DNA of 64,000 nt. Origin: an uncultured Psychroserpens sp. (GTDB lineage: Bacteria; Bacteroidota; Bacteroidia; Flavobacteriales; Flavobacteriaceae). A program made the translations under genes and the position numbers. The stretch is from NCBI RefSeq assembly GCF_947492715.1, contig NZ_CANLNS010000002.1, positions 248,001 through 312,000 of the forward strand, in the 5' to 3' direction. Shown here piece after piece: positions 7,008 to 16,969 of this stretch; positions within the stretch are counted from its first letter, which is position 1, and every line of letters begins with the position of its first letter. Under the pieces are notes generated by a model. It was not told the DNA's origin and ran no database searches. It saw nothing but the letters and a program-made list of their open reading frames with translations.

Positions 7008-10000
7008 TTATCGTATGGGTACTTTCTTTGTTAAGCTCGTATCATTATAAATCAACTTTACTATATATATACCTCTTGCATATGCGGAGGTATTAATTCC
7101 TCGAGTCATTTGAGATTGATTCTCTAATTCTGTTTGGTTAAATGTTTCTGTATACAATACTTTTCCAGATAAATCATACAACATAATTCCTGATGCACTA
7201 ACCGAATTTAAGCCGTTTATTTTAACCTTTAAAATGTCACTTATTGGGTCTTGATACACTATAAATTCAAAGGCATCAGATTCTTCTGGAATCTCAATAG
7301 TAGTATTGCAATTTTCAACAAAAACTATTACTGTTGCTTCATCACTATCTAACGCATTATATACTAATACAGAGTACTCAGTGTCTTCATCTGGAGATAC
7401 TTCAATACTTTGAGTTGTTTCACCAGTGTTCCACAGGTATTCGTCGCCACCACTAGCCGTTAATGTTACCGTTTCTTCTGAACAAATTGTTAGGTCTTCA
7501 CCTGCAAATGCTTCAACAGTTTCTACCACATTAACAACCACAGCTTTAGTATCTTCACAGTTATTTATAAAACCTGTTACTTCATAAGTTGTTGTTATCG
7601 ATGGACTTACAGCAATATTAGGTTGTGTTGCTCCATTATTCCATAAATATGTATTGGCTCCCGAAGCAGAAAGTGTTATAAATTCACCTTCTAAGATTGT
7701 AACATCACCTCCATTGGAAATAATAACATTCGGATTTGGGTTTACCGATACCATAACATCAGCATCATCTGAATAATTTCCTATAAATACGGTAACTGTA
7801 TAGGTTTGTGTGTTAGCAGGATTAACCGTAATACTTTGTGTTGTTTCTCCAGTACTCCATAAGTAGCTATCACCTTCCGACGCGGTTAATGTTGTTTCAT
7901 AACCCTGACAAATAGATTGGTCTGCACCTGCACTAGCAATAAACTCAAATGGTTCTACTGTTACTACAACTTCATCTGTAAATTCACATCCATTCGAAAA
8001 TCCAGTTACTGAATATGTCGTTGTCGTTATTGGTGATACAGAAATAGAAGACGTTGTTTCTCCAGTGTTCCATAAATATGTATCTGCTCCTGTTGCTGTC
8101 AAACTTGTAGATTCTCCTTCTACAATCACAACATCATTTCCTGCATTAGTGTTAGGTAATTCGTTTACTATAACTTCAACACTATCGCTATCTGAAGCAG
8201 TTTGTGCCGAATTAAATGCAGTTACCGTATACGTGGTTGTTAAACTTGGAGAGACATTTATACTAGATGTCGTTTCTCCTGTATTCCACAAATAGCTTGT
8301 TCCGCCAGATGCTGTCAACGTTATTGTGTTTCCGTTGCAAATCTCCACATCGTCTCCAGCATCTGCAGTAACATTTTCAATATTTACAGTCACTGTAACA
8401 TCACTTGTGGTTTCGCAACCATTAGAGAAACCAGTTACAGTGTACGTTGTTGTACTATTAGGGCTTACATTAATGCTTGATGTCGTCTCTCCTGTGCTCC
8501 ACAAATAACTATCTGCCCCAGAGACTGATAAAATCGTTGACTCTCCTTCATTTATTGTCACATCATTTCCTGCATTTGTATTAGGCAAGTCGTTTACTAT
8601 AACTTCAACACTATCATTATCTGAAGCTGTTTGAGCATCGTTGAAAGCGGTTACAGTATATGTTGTTGTTACATTTGGCGAAACACTAATACTAGCTGTT
8701 GTCTCTCCTGTATTCCATAGATAAGTTACACCACCAGATGCTGTAAGTGTAACAGATGTTCCGTTACATATTTCAACATCATCACCTGCATTAGCTACAA
8801 CTGTTTCAGATTGTACATACACCGTAACGTTATCAGATGATTCACATCCATTAGAATAACCGGTTACCGTATAAATTGTAGTTACACTTGGGCTAACATT
8901 AATACTTGCTGTTGTAGCTCCTGTTTCCCATAAATAGGCATCTGCACCAGTTGCTGTTAAGGTTGTCGATTCGCCTTCTGTAATCGTTACATTACTTCCC
9001 GCCTCTACGTTAGGTAATTCATTTACTGTGACCGTAACACTATCATCATCTGAGCTAGTTCCTAAATCATTGTATGCTGTTACAGTATAAGTTGTAGTTG
9101 TATTTGGTGTTACTGCGATACTTGCTGTTGTCTCTCCAGTACTCCAAAGATAAGTTGCTCCTCCAGATGCAGTTAAGGTAGTTGTTTCTCCATTACAAAT
9201 TGTAATATCATCTCCTGCATTTGCAGTGATGGTTTCCGATTGCACATACACTGTGACATTATCAGATGATTCACATCCATTAGAGTAACCAGTTACAGTA
9301 TAAATTGTTGTTACATTTGGGGTAACATTAATACTAGCCGTTGTAGCACCTGTTTCCCATAAATAGGTATCTGCTCCTGTTGCTGTTAGTGTCGTTGTTT
9401 CTCCTACGGAAATTGTAATATTATCTCCTGCGTCTACGTTAGGTGAAGAATTAACAGTGACAGTTACATTATCTGAGCTTGAGCAATTATTTTCAAAAAC
9501 TTCAACAGTGTAAGTTGTTGTTACATTTGGAGTTACTGAAATACTTTGAGATGTTTCTCCTGTACTCCATAAATATGACGTTCCTCCTGTAGCAGTCAAA
9601 GTGGTGACATTTCCTGAGCAAATTTCGGTGTCGTTTCCAGCCGATGCGACTGGTATCTCGTTAACCGTAACAACTACACTGTCTTCACTGCTGTTATTTC
9701 CTGAAACACTAAAAGCAGTTACAGTATAGGTAGTTGTTGTATTTGGAGACACTTCAATACTAGCAGTTGTTGCTCCCGTATTCCATAAATAAGTAGTTCC
9801 TCCAGATGCTGTAAGTGTAACAGATGCTCCGTTACAAATCTCGGTGTCGTTTCCAGCATTAGCATCGACACTGTCATCTTGCAAAAAAACAGTAACAGTA
9901 TCTGTATTTTCGCAATTATTAGTCGTTCCTGTTACAGAATATGATGTGTCTAATGAAGGCGTCACAGTTATGGATTGTGTGGTTTCTCCTGTACTCCATA

Positions 10001-11822
10001 AATAAGAATCTGCACCAGTTGCTGTTAAGGTCACACTTTCTCCAGAAAAGATCGTTTGATCAGCACCTGCATCAACATCAGGAGTTTCATTCACTGTAAC
10101 AACAACACTATCTGTACTAGTACAACCGTTTTGTGTCACTTCAACTGAATATGTCGTTGTAACATTTGGATTTACAGTTATTGAAGCATTTGTGGCTCCT
10201 GTATTCCATAAATATGATGTTCCCCCTGAAGCGGTTAAAGTTACTGCAGTGCCTTGACACGTGTCTATATCGTTGCCAGCATTTGCTGTAGGTATATCGT
10301 TTACTGTTATCGTTATTTCATCTTGGGTTGTACTTCCGTTTGTATGCGTCCCAGTTACGGTATATGTTGTAGTTTGGGTTGGTGTAACAGTAATACTCGA
10401 AGATGTTTCATTAGTTACATCCCATGTATATGAATCTGCTCCTGAAGCCGTTAAAATAACATCTGTTCCTTCACAAATTGTTTCGTTATCAGCACTTAAG
10501 GTCACTTGATTTCCTAAAACATCCAGAACCATTCCGTTAAGATAATATTCAAGGTTTGTATAACCATCTGCCTGAACAATGTTTCGATCTGAAGCATCAT
10601 TAGGGTTTAATCCGTTTTGATTTTCCCAAACATTTGGCATGCCATCATTATCACTATCTTCAGGCGCTGTTCCTCCTAATATTGTTGGATATGTACCTGA
10701 TGTTGCAAGACCTCCATTACCATTAATGTATTGATTAATTAACCTAGTATCTACACCATCTCTAACAGGAAAACTTGCTCCAACATTGTCTAACAGTTCT
10801 GCTTCTAACTGATCAGCGGCTACAGCCTGAATGCCAGACGTTGCATATGGCGTAGACTGAAGATATGAGGATAAAGCTGAATTATTTTGAGACGTTCCTT
10901 GAGCTAAGATATTACCACTAATATAAGCATAGGTTTGTGACGTTTGACCGGCACCACCAGTAGTTCCTTCTACAGCAGATCCACCAAAAATTGTGGTCTG
11001 ACTTGATTTTTTATACTTATTATTTAATACGGTAAATTTTGCGCCCATACTTGGTACAGTTGCGTATCTAAACCCATAAATAAGATTATTGATTAATTCG
11101 AAATCGAATGTATTAGGAAGCGGAAATCCTTTTCTTGTATTACGCTCACTATTATGAGCATATAAATTTCTATAATACGTTAAATTGGTTGTTCTTTCGG
11201 CTGCCAGTGAACCATAACCACATTCGGCCATGATAGAATTTTGAATGGTCACATCTCGTACACTTCCATTTGGCAAGGCTCTAATATCAAAATTTTCATC
11301 TGAAGCCCAACTTAAAGAACAATGGTCTATAATAATATCGCTATGATGTTGACCACTCCAAGCCGTAATGTTTAAAGCATCTGCTCCAGAAGGCGCTGAT
11401 GGTCCTGGTCTAAATCGGATATATCTTATGATAACATTAGACGCTTCAACCTCTACCATTCCTCCTCTAATTAAAATTCCGTCGCCAGGTGCTGTTTGTC
11501 CTGCTAATGTAAAGTTCCCATTAGTAACGTAGATATTACTAGTAAGATTAATGGTTCCTCCAACTTCAAAAACAATAGTTCGTGTTCCAGATGCAAGTAA
11601 TGCGTTTCTTAAACTTCCTGGTCCAGTATTATTTAAATTAGTAACTTTAATTACTACACCTCCACGACCACCAGTAGCATGTTTCCCAAAACCTTCTGCT
11701 GTTGGAAATGCTAACTGAGAATAACTATTAAAAGAAAAACTAAAAAATAGTAATGTAAGGAGGGTATAAAAATAGGCTTTAGAGATTCCATAGGAATCCC
11801 ATTTAAGATTTGGGGATATCAT
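7008..11822 (-). CDS. Giant secreted pectate-lyase-like protein with 15 Ig-like repeats and T9SS sorting domain
   Basis: 1604 residues. A signal peptide (hydrophobic YFYTLLTLLFFSFSFNSYSQ near residues 16-36) precedes a right-handed beta-helix lyase-like domain (AFPTAEGFGKHATGGRGG, residues 37 to about 390), which in polysaccharide lyase family 1 cleaves pectate. Then comes a calcium-binding-like DSDNDGMPNVWE segment (near 395), 15 tandem Ig/PKD-like domains of about 70 residues (440-1505) and a type A C-terminal sorting domain ending KKVPIR (last 80 residues). The protein should be exported by Sec, cross the outer membrane by T9SS and be anchored on or released from the surface. The substrate is inferred only from the fold; pectate binding residues were not checked. 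It ends at a hairpin shared with the convergent neighbour. Confidence 0.85.
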   Translation of the reverse strand: MISPNLKWDSYGISKAYFYTLLTLLFFSFSFNSYSQLAFPTAEGFGKHATGGRGGVVIKVTNLNNTGPGSLRNALLASGTRTIVFEVGGTINLTSNIYVTNGNFTLAGQTAPGDGILIRGGMVEVEASNVIIRYIRFRPGPSAPSGADALNITAWSGQHHSDIIIDHCSLSWASDENFDIRALPNGSVRDVTIQNSIMAECGYGSLAAERTTNLTYYRNLYAHNSERNTRKGFPLPNTFDFELINNLIYGFRYATVPSMGAKFTVLNNKYKKSSQTTIFGGSAVEGTTGGAGQTSQTYAYISGNILAQGTSQNNSALSSYLQSTPYATSGIQAVAADQLEAELLDNVGASFPVRDGVDTRLINQYINGNGGLATSGTYPTILGGTAPEDSDNDGMPNVWENQNGLNPNDASDRNIVQADGYTNLEYYLNGMVLDVLGNQVTLSADNETICEGTDVILTASGADSYTWDVTNETSSSITVTPTQTTTYTVTGTHTNGSTTQDEITITVNDIPTANAGNDIDTCQGTAVTLTASGGTSYLWNTGATNASITVNPNVTTTYSVEVTQNGCTSTDSVVVTVNETPDVDAGADQTIFSGESVTLTATGADSYLWSTGETTQSITVTPSLDTSYSVTGTTNNCENTDTVTVFLQDDSVDANAGNDTEICNGASVTLTASGGTTYLWNTGATTASIEVSPNTTTTYTVTAFSVSGNNSSEDSVVVTVNEIPVASAGNDTEICSGNVTTLTATGGTSYLWSTGETSQSISVTPNVTTTYTVEVFENNCSSSDNVTVTVNSSPNVDAGDNITISVGETTTLTATGADTYLWETGATTASINVTPNVTTIYTVTGYSNGCESSDNVTVYVQSETITANAGDDITICNGETTTLTASGGATYLWSTGETTASIAVTPNTTTTYTVTAYNDLGTSSDDDSVTVTVNELPNVEAGSNVTITEGESTTLTATGADAYLWETGATTASINVSPSVTTIYTVTGYSNGCESSDNVTVYVQSETVVANAGDDVEICNGTSVTLTASGGVTYLWNTGETTASISVSPNVTTTYTVTAFNDAQTASDNDSVEVIVNDLPNTNAGNDVTINEGESTILSVSGADSYLWSTGETTSSINVSPNSTTTYTVTGFSNGCETTSDVTVTVNIENVTADAGDDVEICNGNTITLTASGGTSYLWNTGETTSSINVSPSLTTTYTVTAFNSAQTASDSDSVEVIVNELPNTNAGNDVVIVEGESTSLTATGADTYLWNTGETTSSISVSPITTTTYSVTGFSNGCEFTDEVVVTVEPFEFIASAGADQSICQGYETTLTASEGDSYLWSTGETTQSITVNPANTQTYTVTVFIGNYSDDADVMVSVNPNPNVIISNGGDVTILEGEFITLSASGANTYLWNNGATQPNIAVSPSITTTYEVTGFINNCEDTKAVVVNVVETVEAFAGEDLTICSEETVTLTASGGDEYLWNTGETTQSIEVSPDEDTEYSVLVYNALDSDEATVIVFVENCNTTIEIPEESDAFEFIVYQDPISDILKVKINGLNSVSASGIMLYDLSGKVLYTETFNQTELENQSQMTRGINTSAYARGIYIVKLIYNDTSLTKKVPIR
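7305..10510 (-). repeat. 15 tandem ~210-bp units encoding Ig/PKD-like domains
   Basis: Each unit encodes about 70 residues with the consensus AG-D--IC-G---TLTASGG--YLW (kept short here), then TGETT-SI-VSP-TTTYTVT. Two unit types alternate, one starting with I-C-x-G (ends in ASGG), the other with I-x-E-G-E-S (ends in ATGAD) and carrying SNGCE, so the effective period is about 143 residues (430 bp). The middle units (about 8000-9500) are the most alike, indicating recent duplication or gene conversion. Confidence 0.85.
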
Positions 11823-11917
11823 TTGCTATTAATTTTGGGGCTTAATTGCTAGGGCAATCTAAAATATTTTTCCAGTAAAACCGTTTAAAGTATTAATTAT
11901 TCGCTAAAAAGCATTTA

Positions 11918-11935
11918 TAAGTAAATATTTACTTA
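11918..11935. promoter_or_regulatory. 18-bp perfect palindrome, possible operator
   Basis: TAAGTAAATATTTACTTA is perfectly self-complementary. It lies in the divergent region between the giant secreted protein gene and the polysaccharide locus. No regulator is known to me for it. Confidence 0.4.
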
Positions 11936-12090
11936 CAATTAATGGAAAATTCCTATAATCTGTCGAATTATTTAGATGAAATGCTAATTTTAATTTTATC
12001 TACGTACTTACTCAAAAAAAAGACGTTTTCAAACGAAACTTTAACGTTTGTAGGAACTTACCTCCTACATTCTGTTATATTTACTTACAA
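11925..12090. repeat. 14-bp direct repeat ATATTTACTTACAA, two copies
   Basis: Identical copies at 11925-11938 and 12077-12090, 152 bp apart. The first overlaps the right half of the 18-bp palindrome, so TTTACTTA may be the recognised half-site. Confidence 0.45.
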
Positions 12091-12204
12091 ATCAATAGTC
12101 ATGTTATCTAAAAAAAAAGCATAACATCGTTTCATTAATTTCTTTCTTGAATTTATTTGTACTATTGCCCATACCAAATCATACTATATCATAAATTATA
12201 TCCT

Positions 12205-13542
12205 TTGCAATCAAAATTTAACTTAAAGCAAAAACTAGGTAAACTATTAGGCAATGCCACTATCGTCAATGTCATTGTTGCTGGTTTCTTCACATTCCTT
12301 GTCTCTGGTATGGGATTCTTCAAGGAAATGGTTATAGCTGATGTTTATGGACTTTCTGAACTAATCGACACATTTTTAATCGCAGTATTGGTTCCTAGTT
12401 TCATTAGCGGTGTTTTCTTAGGGTCTTTTCACAGCGTATTTATACCAAATTATGTTAGTGAACTAAAAACAGGAAAACGGGTTGGAGCTTTTCAGAGTAC
12501 AAGTTTTATGGTAACTATTGGAGTGGCCCTAGTCTTTTTGCTTATTGCCTTTCTTTTTACAGATGTCTATCTAGAAACACTCTATAAAGGTCATACAGCA
12601 CAGTACTACTCCTTAGTAAAAACACAGTTCTATTTTGTAGCGCCATGTATTCTTTTTTGGGGATTTACTTCTGTTATAAATGGACTTCTAACTATTGACA
12701 ATGAGTTTAGATACTCCTCAATGAGTGCAATATTTACACCTATTTCAATTATAGTTTGCGTTATATTCTTTAGAGACGAACTCGATACCTTGGTCTTGGC
12801 TATTGGTACTCTAATAGGCAGTATTCTTGGGTTCCTGTTTGTTTTAACTGTTGCTTTAAAAAGAGGTTTAATCTTTTTAAATCGTCCTGATTTTAAATCA
12901 GACAATATCAAAACATTGTTTGGACAATTACCAGCAAAACTTTCAGCGAGCTTGTTAAGTGGTGTAAATCCGTTGATTGATCAATATTTTTCGGCACAAC
13001 TCATTGTAGGTTCTATCGCTGCACTAAATTATGGTATCAAAATTCCAGCTTTTACCATTAGCATTGTTGGTATCGCAATAGGTAATGTGCTTCTTCCTTA
13101 TTTTTCAAAAAATGCAGTTGACAATAAGATAGAAACATTTAAAAAATTAAAAAAGATCTTAAAGTTTGTTATCATAGGGAGTGGTATCGTCATGATTGTG
13201 GTTATTCTTATTTCAAAACCTATAATAACCCTCATATTCGAAGGAAATGCTTTCGAAAGTGATGATACTGTCATTGTAGCTAGAATACAGCAAATGTATT
13301 TACTACAAATACCATCATACATTGCTGGTCTTATAATGGTTAAATTCTTAACTTCCATTAATAAGAACAATTTTATGGTACTAACATCTATCATTAATTT
13401 AATCTTTAACATTACCCTTAACTATATTTTAATTAAGAGTATGGGAGTTTATGGTTTAGCACTTGCCACTTCTATAGTGGCTACGATCAATGGAATCATT
13501 TTATATGCCTATATTAATCACCTAGACAAGAAGAATGTTTAA
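12205..13542 (+). CDS. MurJ/MviN-type lipid-linked oligosaccharide flippase
   Basis: About 445 residues with 12-14 membrane helices and the MVF/MurJ pattern (GFFKEMVIADVYGLSELIDTF at the first helices, broken by charges; NPLIDQYFS in the middle). As first gene of a polysaccharide locus it most likely flips the undecaprenyl-linked repeat unit across the inner membrane, the Wzx role; the chromosomal peptidoglycan MurJ is the alternative. No ATG is available: TTG at 12205 gives a start close to that of relatives, while TTG at 12157 adds 16 residues overlapping promoter-like sequence. The end overlaps the next gene by 8 bases. Confidence 0.8.
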   Translation: MQSKFNLKQKLGKLLGNATIVNVIVAGFFTFLVSGMGFFKEMVIADVYGLSELIDTFLIAVLVPSFISGVFLGSFHSVFIPNYVSELKTGKRVGAFQSTSFMVTIGVALVFLLIAFLFTDVYLETLYKGHTAQYYSLVKTQFYFVAPCILFWGFTSVINGLLTIDNEFRYSSMSAIFTPISIIVCVIFFRDELDTLVLAIGTLIGSILGFLFVLTVALKRGLIFLNRPDFKSDNIKTLFGQLPAKLSASLLSGVNPLIDQYFSAQLIVGSIAALNYGIKIPAFTISIVGIAIGNVLLPYFSKNAVDNKIETFKKLKKILKFVIIGSGIVMIVVILISKPIITLIFEGNAFESDDTVIVARIQQMYLLQIPSYIAGLIMVKFLTSINKNNFMVLTSIINLIFNITLNYILIKSMGVYGLALATSIVATINGIILYAYINHLDKKNV

Positions 13543-14416
13543 CATCATTACGCCTACATATAATCGTGAGCATACGCTTGAGCGCGTCTACGAGTCTTTG
13601 AAAAATCAAGACTTTAAGGCATTCTCTTGGATAATTATAGATGATTGCAGTACAGACAACACCTTTAATTTGGTTGATAGCTGGATTAAAACTGGAATCA
13701 TTGCCATATCCTATTACAAACTTGATAAAAACCAAGGTAAATCTGCAGCTGTAAATTATGGCTTAGATTTGTGTGACCAACCTTATACCATAATTGCCGA
13801 TAGTGACGATTCTTTTAGCTCTAACACCCTCTCAGATCTAAAAGAATTATGGAAAACTGTATCTGACAGTAAACCTCAAGTTGCCTCAATATGGACGTTG
13901 ACAAAAAATGAGAAAGGTGATATTGTTGGTGATACATTTCCTGAAGAACGCTGGCAAGTTGGTTTTGATGAGCGCGTTTTAAACTATCATGTTGATGGTG
14001 AAAAATGGGCATGCTGGAGAACCTCAATATTGGCCGATCAAAAAATGTATACTAGTCATAAGTGCCATATTCAGGAAAGTCATACCTGGAATGCCATTAA
14101 TAAGAAATTTGATTTTTTATGCGTAAATATAGCACACAGGTGTTATTTTAGCTCTGAAGATGGCTTAATCGCATCAAAGAAATCTCGAAAAGATCTAGCT
14201 ATGGTATATTATTATGGTGGATATTATGGCCTATTGGATGTTTCTATATCTGAAATTTTCAAGCACAAATACTATCGCAACTTAGCTTTTGACTACTTTA
14301 AATCGAGATTGTTATTTTCAGACAAAAAATTAAAACTTGGTAGCTTTAAGTTCCTTGTTTCTGGATTAATTTTTATTGTACGTTTCCCAAAACGCTTAAT
14401 TAAAAAGGTGATATGA
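13535..14416 (+). CDS. Glycosyltransferase family 2
   Basis: A 293-residue GT-A fold enzyme: FNIITPTYNREHTLERVY at the start, WIIIDDCSTDNT (nucleotide-binding DD), NQGKSAAVNYGL and the metal-binding Asp motif IIADSDDSF. It transfers a sugar from a nucleotide donor at the cytoplasmic face. It overlaps the flippase gene by 8 bases and the polymerase gene by 4 (ATGA), so all three are co-translated. Donor and acceptor are unknown. Confidence 0.88.
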   Translation: MFNIITPTYNREHTLERVYESLKNQDFKAFSWIIIDDCSTDNTFNLVDSWIKTGIIAISYYKLDKNQGKSAAVNYGLDLCDQPYTIIADSDDSFSSNTLSDLKELWKTVSDSKPQVASIWTLTKNEKGDIVGDTFPEERWQVGFDERVLNYHVDGEKWACWRTSILADQKMYTSHKCHIQESHTWNAINKKFDFLCVNIAHRCYFSSEDGLIASKKSRKDLAMVYYYGGYYGLLDVSISEIFKHKYYRNLAFDYFKSRLLFSDKKLKLGSFKFLVSGLIFIVRFPKRLIKKVI

Positions 14417-15543
14417 AAGTATTGAGGTACATAATATTGATGCTTTTACTTTGGGAAATTTCGAGTTTCTCATTAGAGGTTTTTAGTGAGACCGCTGGAA
14501 GTTATACCAGTCATCTTACTAATATTTTGCTTATTGCCTATTACTTTCTTAGCAAAAAACGAAAGCTACTGTTTCCATTCCTTGTCCTGGGACTCTTTTA
14601 TTTTATGATCTCCGGATTAGTCGATGTACCTGATGCCAAAGCCTTTATTAATGAATTTATTAAATACATTATTTTAATTGTTGGTGGCTCTGAAGTAGCT
14701 CGTGATACTGGACTAAAAGATTTATGTTTTATTTTACTCATTGGAGCCTTAAGTATTTTAGTACATGCGTTGTTTTTTGCTGATGCATATGGACGTTATA
14801 GTGGATTTTACTTAGATCCAAATGCAGGAGCTTTTGTTAGTTTAATAGGTTACTGCCTTACCTACAAACTAGAAAATCGACAGCTTAAACTCATTTTATT
14901 GTTCGCCTTTACCTTTACTGGTGTCATCACATTCTCAAGATTTTTCTTAATCATGTGGTTATTTATAAGCATCCTTGCGGTGTTTTCAAATCGGAAAAAC
15001 GCTCAAGGTCTTTTCATTGGTTTTGGAGCATTAATACTTCTTATAAGTGTTGCTACAATTCTTCAAGTGAATACCGCTAGGTTTTCTATTATAGAAGGTT
15101 TATTTGAAAGTAAGATTGAAACTACGGCTTTTACCGAAGGTTCAAGAACAGAACAATGGACTTCATATCTCGATGACATATATGAAAATCCAGTTATTGG
15201 AAATGGTTATAAAAGTTTTATGGGTTCGAGTAATAGACAAGGTGTACATAACACCTATTTAATGGTTATTGGTGAATCGGGGATTATTCCGTTTTTAATG
15301 CTGATCATTATTTATTTGTCAATGTTTTTTAAAAGTTTACCCTTTTTTAAATCTGAAATACATCTCACCTTAATTGCCATTTCATTAATAGGAATCCTCA
15401 TGGTAATTCATAATTATTTTGCGAATGATTTTTTAATCTTTATTTCTATTTGGCTTCTCGTGAAGTTAGGTGACACCTCGCAATCTATTGAAAATGAAAG
15501 TCATGATCATAGCAACGATTTACCATTGTTAAGACCACTGTAA
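14413..15543 (+). CDS. O-antigen ligase/polymerase-like membrane protein (Wzy or WaaL type)
   Basis: 376 residues, about ten hydrophobic helices and a large outer loop bearing FTEGSRTEQW and NPVIGNGYKSF, then GVHNTYLMVIGESGI, the pattern of the Wzy_C/O-antigen ligase family. Within a polysaccharide locus with Wzx-, Wza- and Wzc-like genes it is best read as the polymerase joining repeat units in the periplasm; ligase is the alternative. Starts in an ATGA overlap with the previous gene. Confidence 0.78.
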   Translation: MKVLRYIILMLLLWEISSFSLEVFSETAGSYTSHLTNILLIAYYFLSKKRKLLFPFLVLGLFYFMISGLVDVPDAKAFINEFIKYIILIVGGSEVARDTGLKDLCFILLIGALSILVHALFFADAYGRYSGFYLDPNAGAFVSLIGYCLTYKLENRQLKLILLFAFTFTGVITFSRFFLIMWLFISILAVFSNRKNAQGLFIGFGALILLISVATILQVNTARFSIIEGLFESKIETTAFTEGSRTEQWTSYLDDIYENPVIGNGYKSFMGSSNRQGVHNTYLMVIGESGIIPFLMLIIIYLSMFFKSLPFFKSEIHLTLIAISLIGILMVIHNYFANDFLIFISIWLLVKLGDTSQSIENESHDHSNDLPLLRPL

Positions 15544-15544
15544 T

Positions 15545-16954
15545 ATGCTTTTCAACTCTATTGAATTTTTATTATTTTTCCCAGTAGTCTTCGCTATCTA
15601 TTGGATGCTCAGGAATAGTGTGTCCAAACAAAATATATTGTTATTAATCTCGAGCTACATCTTTTATGGTTGGTGGGATTGGCGTTTCCTATCTCTTATT
15701 GTATATAGTTCATTTATCGATTATATTACTGGATTAAAAATTGAAAGCTCTCCATCTAAAAAACATAAAAAAAGATGGCTGTTACTCAGTCTTGTTTCAA
15801 ACTTAGGTTTATTAGCAATATTTAAATATTATAACTTCTTTGCAGATTCTTTTGCTCAAGCCATGTCTACAGTAGGCTGGCAAGTCAACGATTTAACCCT
15901 AAATATCATACTACCAGTAGGAATTAGTTTTTACACATTTCAAACACTTAGTTATACCATTGATGTTTATAGGGAACAATTAAAACCTACAAAGGACATC
16001 GTAGCATTTTTTACTTATGTTAGTTTGTTTCCTCAACTTGTGGCTGGCCCTATAGAACGTGCTTCTAACTTAATCCCACAAATAAAGAACAAACGCATAT
16101 TTAAATCCTCGCAATTCAATGCCGGAATTTTCCAGATTATTGTAGGCTTATTTAGGAAGATTGTAATTGCAGATAATCTAGCCATTTATGTTGATACCGT
16201 TTACGCAAACCCAGAACTACATAATGGTTCAACACTTTTACTGGCAACAATTTTTTATGCATTCCAAATATATTATGACTTTTCTGGATATTCAGATATT
16301 GCTATAGGTAGCGCAAAACTCTTAGGTTTCAATTTTAATCAAAATTTCAACTTTCCATATTTTTCAAAATCCATAACCGAATTTTGGAGGCGCTGGCATA
16401 TATCATTATCATCATGGCTCAAAGATTACCTTTATATTTCTTTAGGCGGAAATAGAAAAGGCATTAAAATTACATATCGCAATTTATTAATTACGATGTT
16501 ACTTGGTGGTTTATGGCATGGTAGCTCTTGGAACTTTGTAATTTGGGGCGCCATTCATGGTACAGCCTTAGCCATTGAGAAATTTACATTTTCAAAACTC
16601 AACATTAAAAATTTTAATGTTTTGGGCAGCCTCTGGACTTTGGCCATCGTTCTTTTATCTTGGGTGTTTTTTAGAGCACAAGACTTATCTTCTTCCCTGC
16701 TCATACTCAAACGTATTTTGAGCTTAGATTACACATCACCTTTCATCGGAAATATTAATACTGTCATTATTGCTTTATTGATGCTCACATTGGGCTTATG
16801 TTTTGATATTTTTATTTTCCGTAAAAAAGTAACATTAGAAAATTATGGAAGTACGATTAAGCCAAGAAATCTAGCAATTTTCACATCAGTAGTTATTATG
16901 ATTATAGCATTATTTTATTCAACCTCTAATAATTTTATTTATTTTCAATTTTAA
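15545..16954 (+). CDS. MBOAT-family O-acyltransferase (AlgI-like)
   Basis: 469 residues, about ten membrane helices, with the hallmark WRRWHISLSSWLKDYLYISLGG broken across two segments and the catalytic-His region GGLWHGSSWNFVIWGAIHG near residues 319-337. MBOAT proteins of this type move acetyl groups across the membrane to modify polysaccharides, as AlgI does for alginate. The next gene encodes an SGNH-like protein, the usual partner, so O-acetylation of the exported polymer is likely. It starts 1 base after the polymerase stop. Confidence 0.9.
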   Translation: MLFNSIEFLLFFPVVFAIYWMLRNSVSKQNILLLISSYIFYGWWDWRFLSLIVYSSFIDYITGLKIESSPSKKHKKRWLLLSLVSNLGLLAIFKYYNFFADSFAQAMSTVGWQVNDLTLNIILPVGISFYTFQTLSYTIDVYREQLKPTKDIVAFFTYVSLFPQLVAGPIERASNLIPQIKNKRIFKSSQFNAGIFQIIVGLFRKIVIADNLAIYVDTVYANPELHNGSTLLLATIFYAFQIYYDFSGYSDIAIGSAKLLGFNFNQNFNFPYFSKSITEFWRRWHISLSSWLKDYLYISLGGNRKGIKITYRNLLITMLLGGLWHGSSWNFVIWGAIHGTALAIEKFTFSKLNIKNFNVLGSLWTLAIVLLSWVFFRAQDLSSSLLILKRILSLDYTSPFIGNINTVIIALLMLTLGLCFDIFIFRKKVTLENYGSTIKPRNLAIFTSVVIMIIALFYSTSNNFIYFQF

Positions 16955-16969
16955 TAGAAGCATATATCA

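Larger units (their letters stand above)
11823..12156. other. Leader region before the polysaccharide locus
   Basis: A 334-bp gap between the divergent giant gene and the flippase gene. It holds an 18-bp palindrome (11918-11935), a 14-bp direct repeat (11925 and 12077) and two overlapping stem-loops: CAAACG/CGTTTG (12030-12035 with 12045-12050) and TGTAGGA/TCCTACA (12049-12055 with 12063-12069). A 60-codon open frame at 11942-12124 has no recognisable features and is not called. The region probably controls the locus. Confidence 0.5.

Noticed and set aside
8065-10509. Several plus-strand open frames inside the giant repeat gene
   Set aside because: They recur with the repeat period and are mirror images of the repeat coding sequence.
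7305-10510. Considered as CRISPR or other DNA-level repeat array
   Set aside because: The 210-bp period keeps the reading frame and encodes Ig-like domains; there are no short repeats with spacers.
11942-12124. 60-codon open frame in the gap before the polysaccharide locus
   Set aside because: No recognisable motif, composition like AT-rich noncoding DNA, and it covers stem-loops and lies between regulatory-looking repeats.
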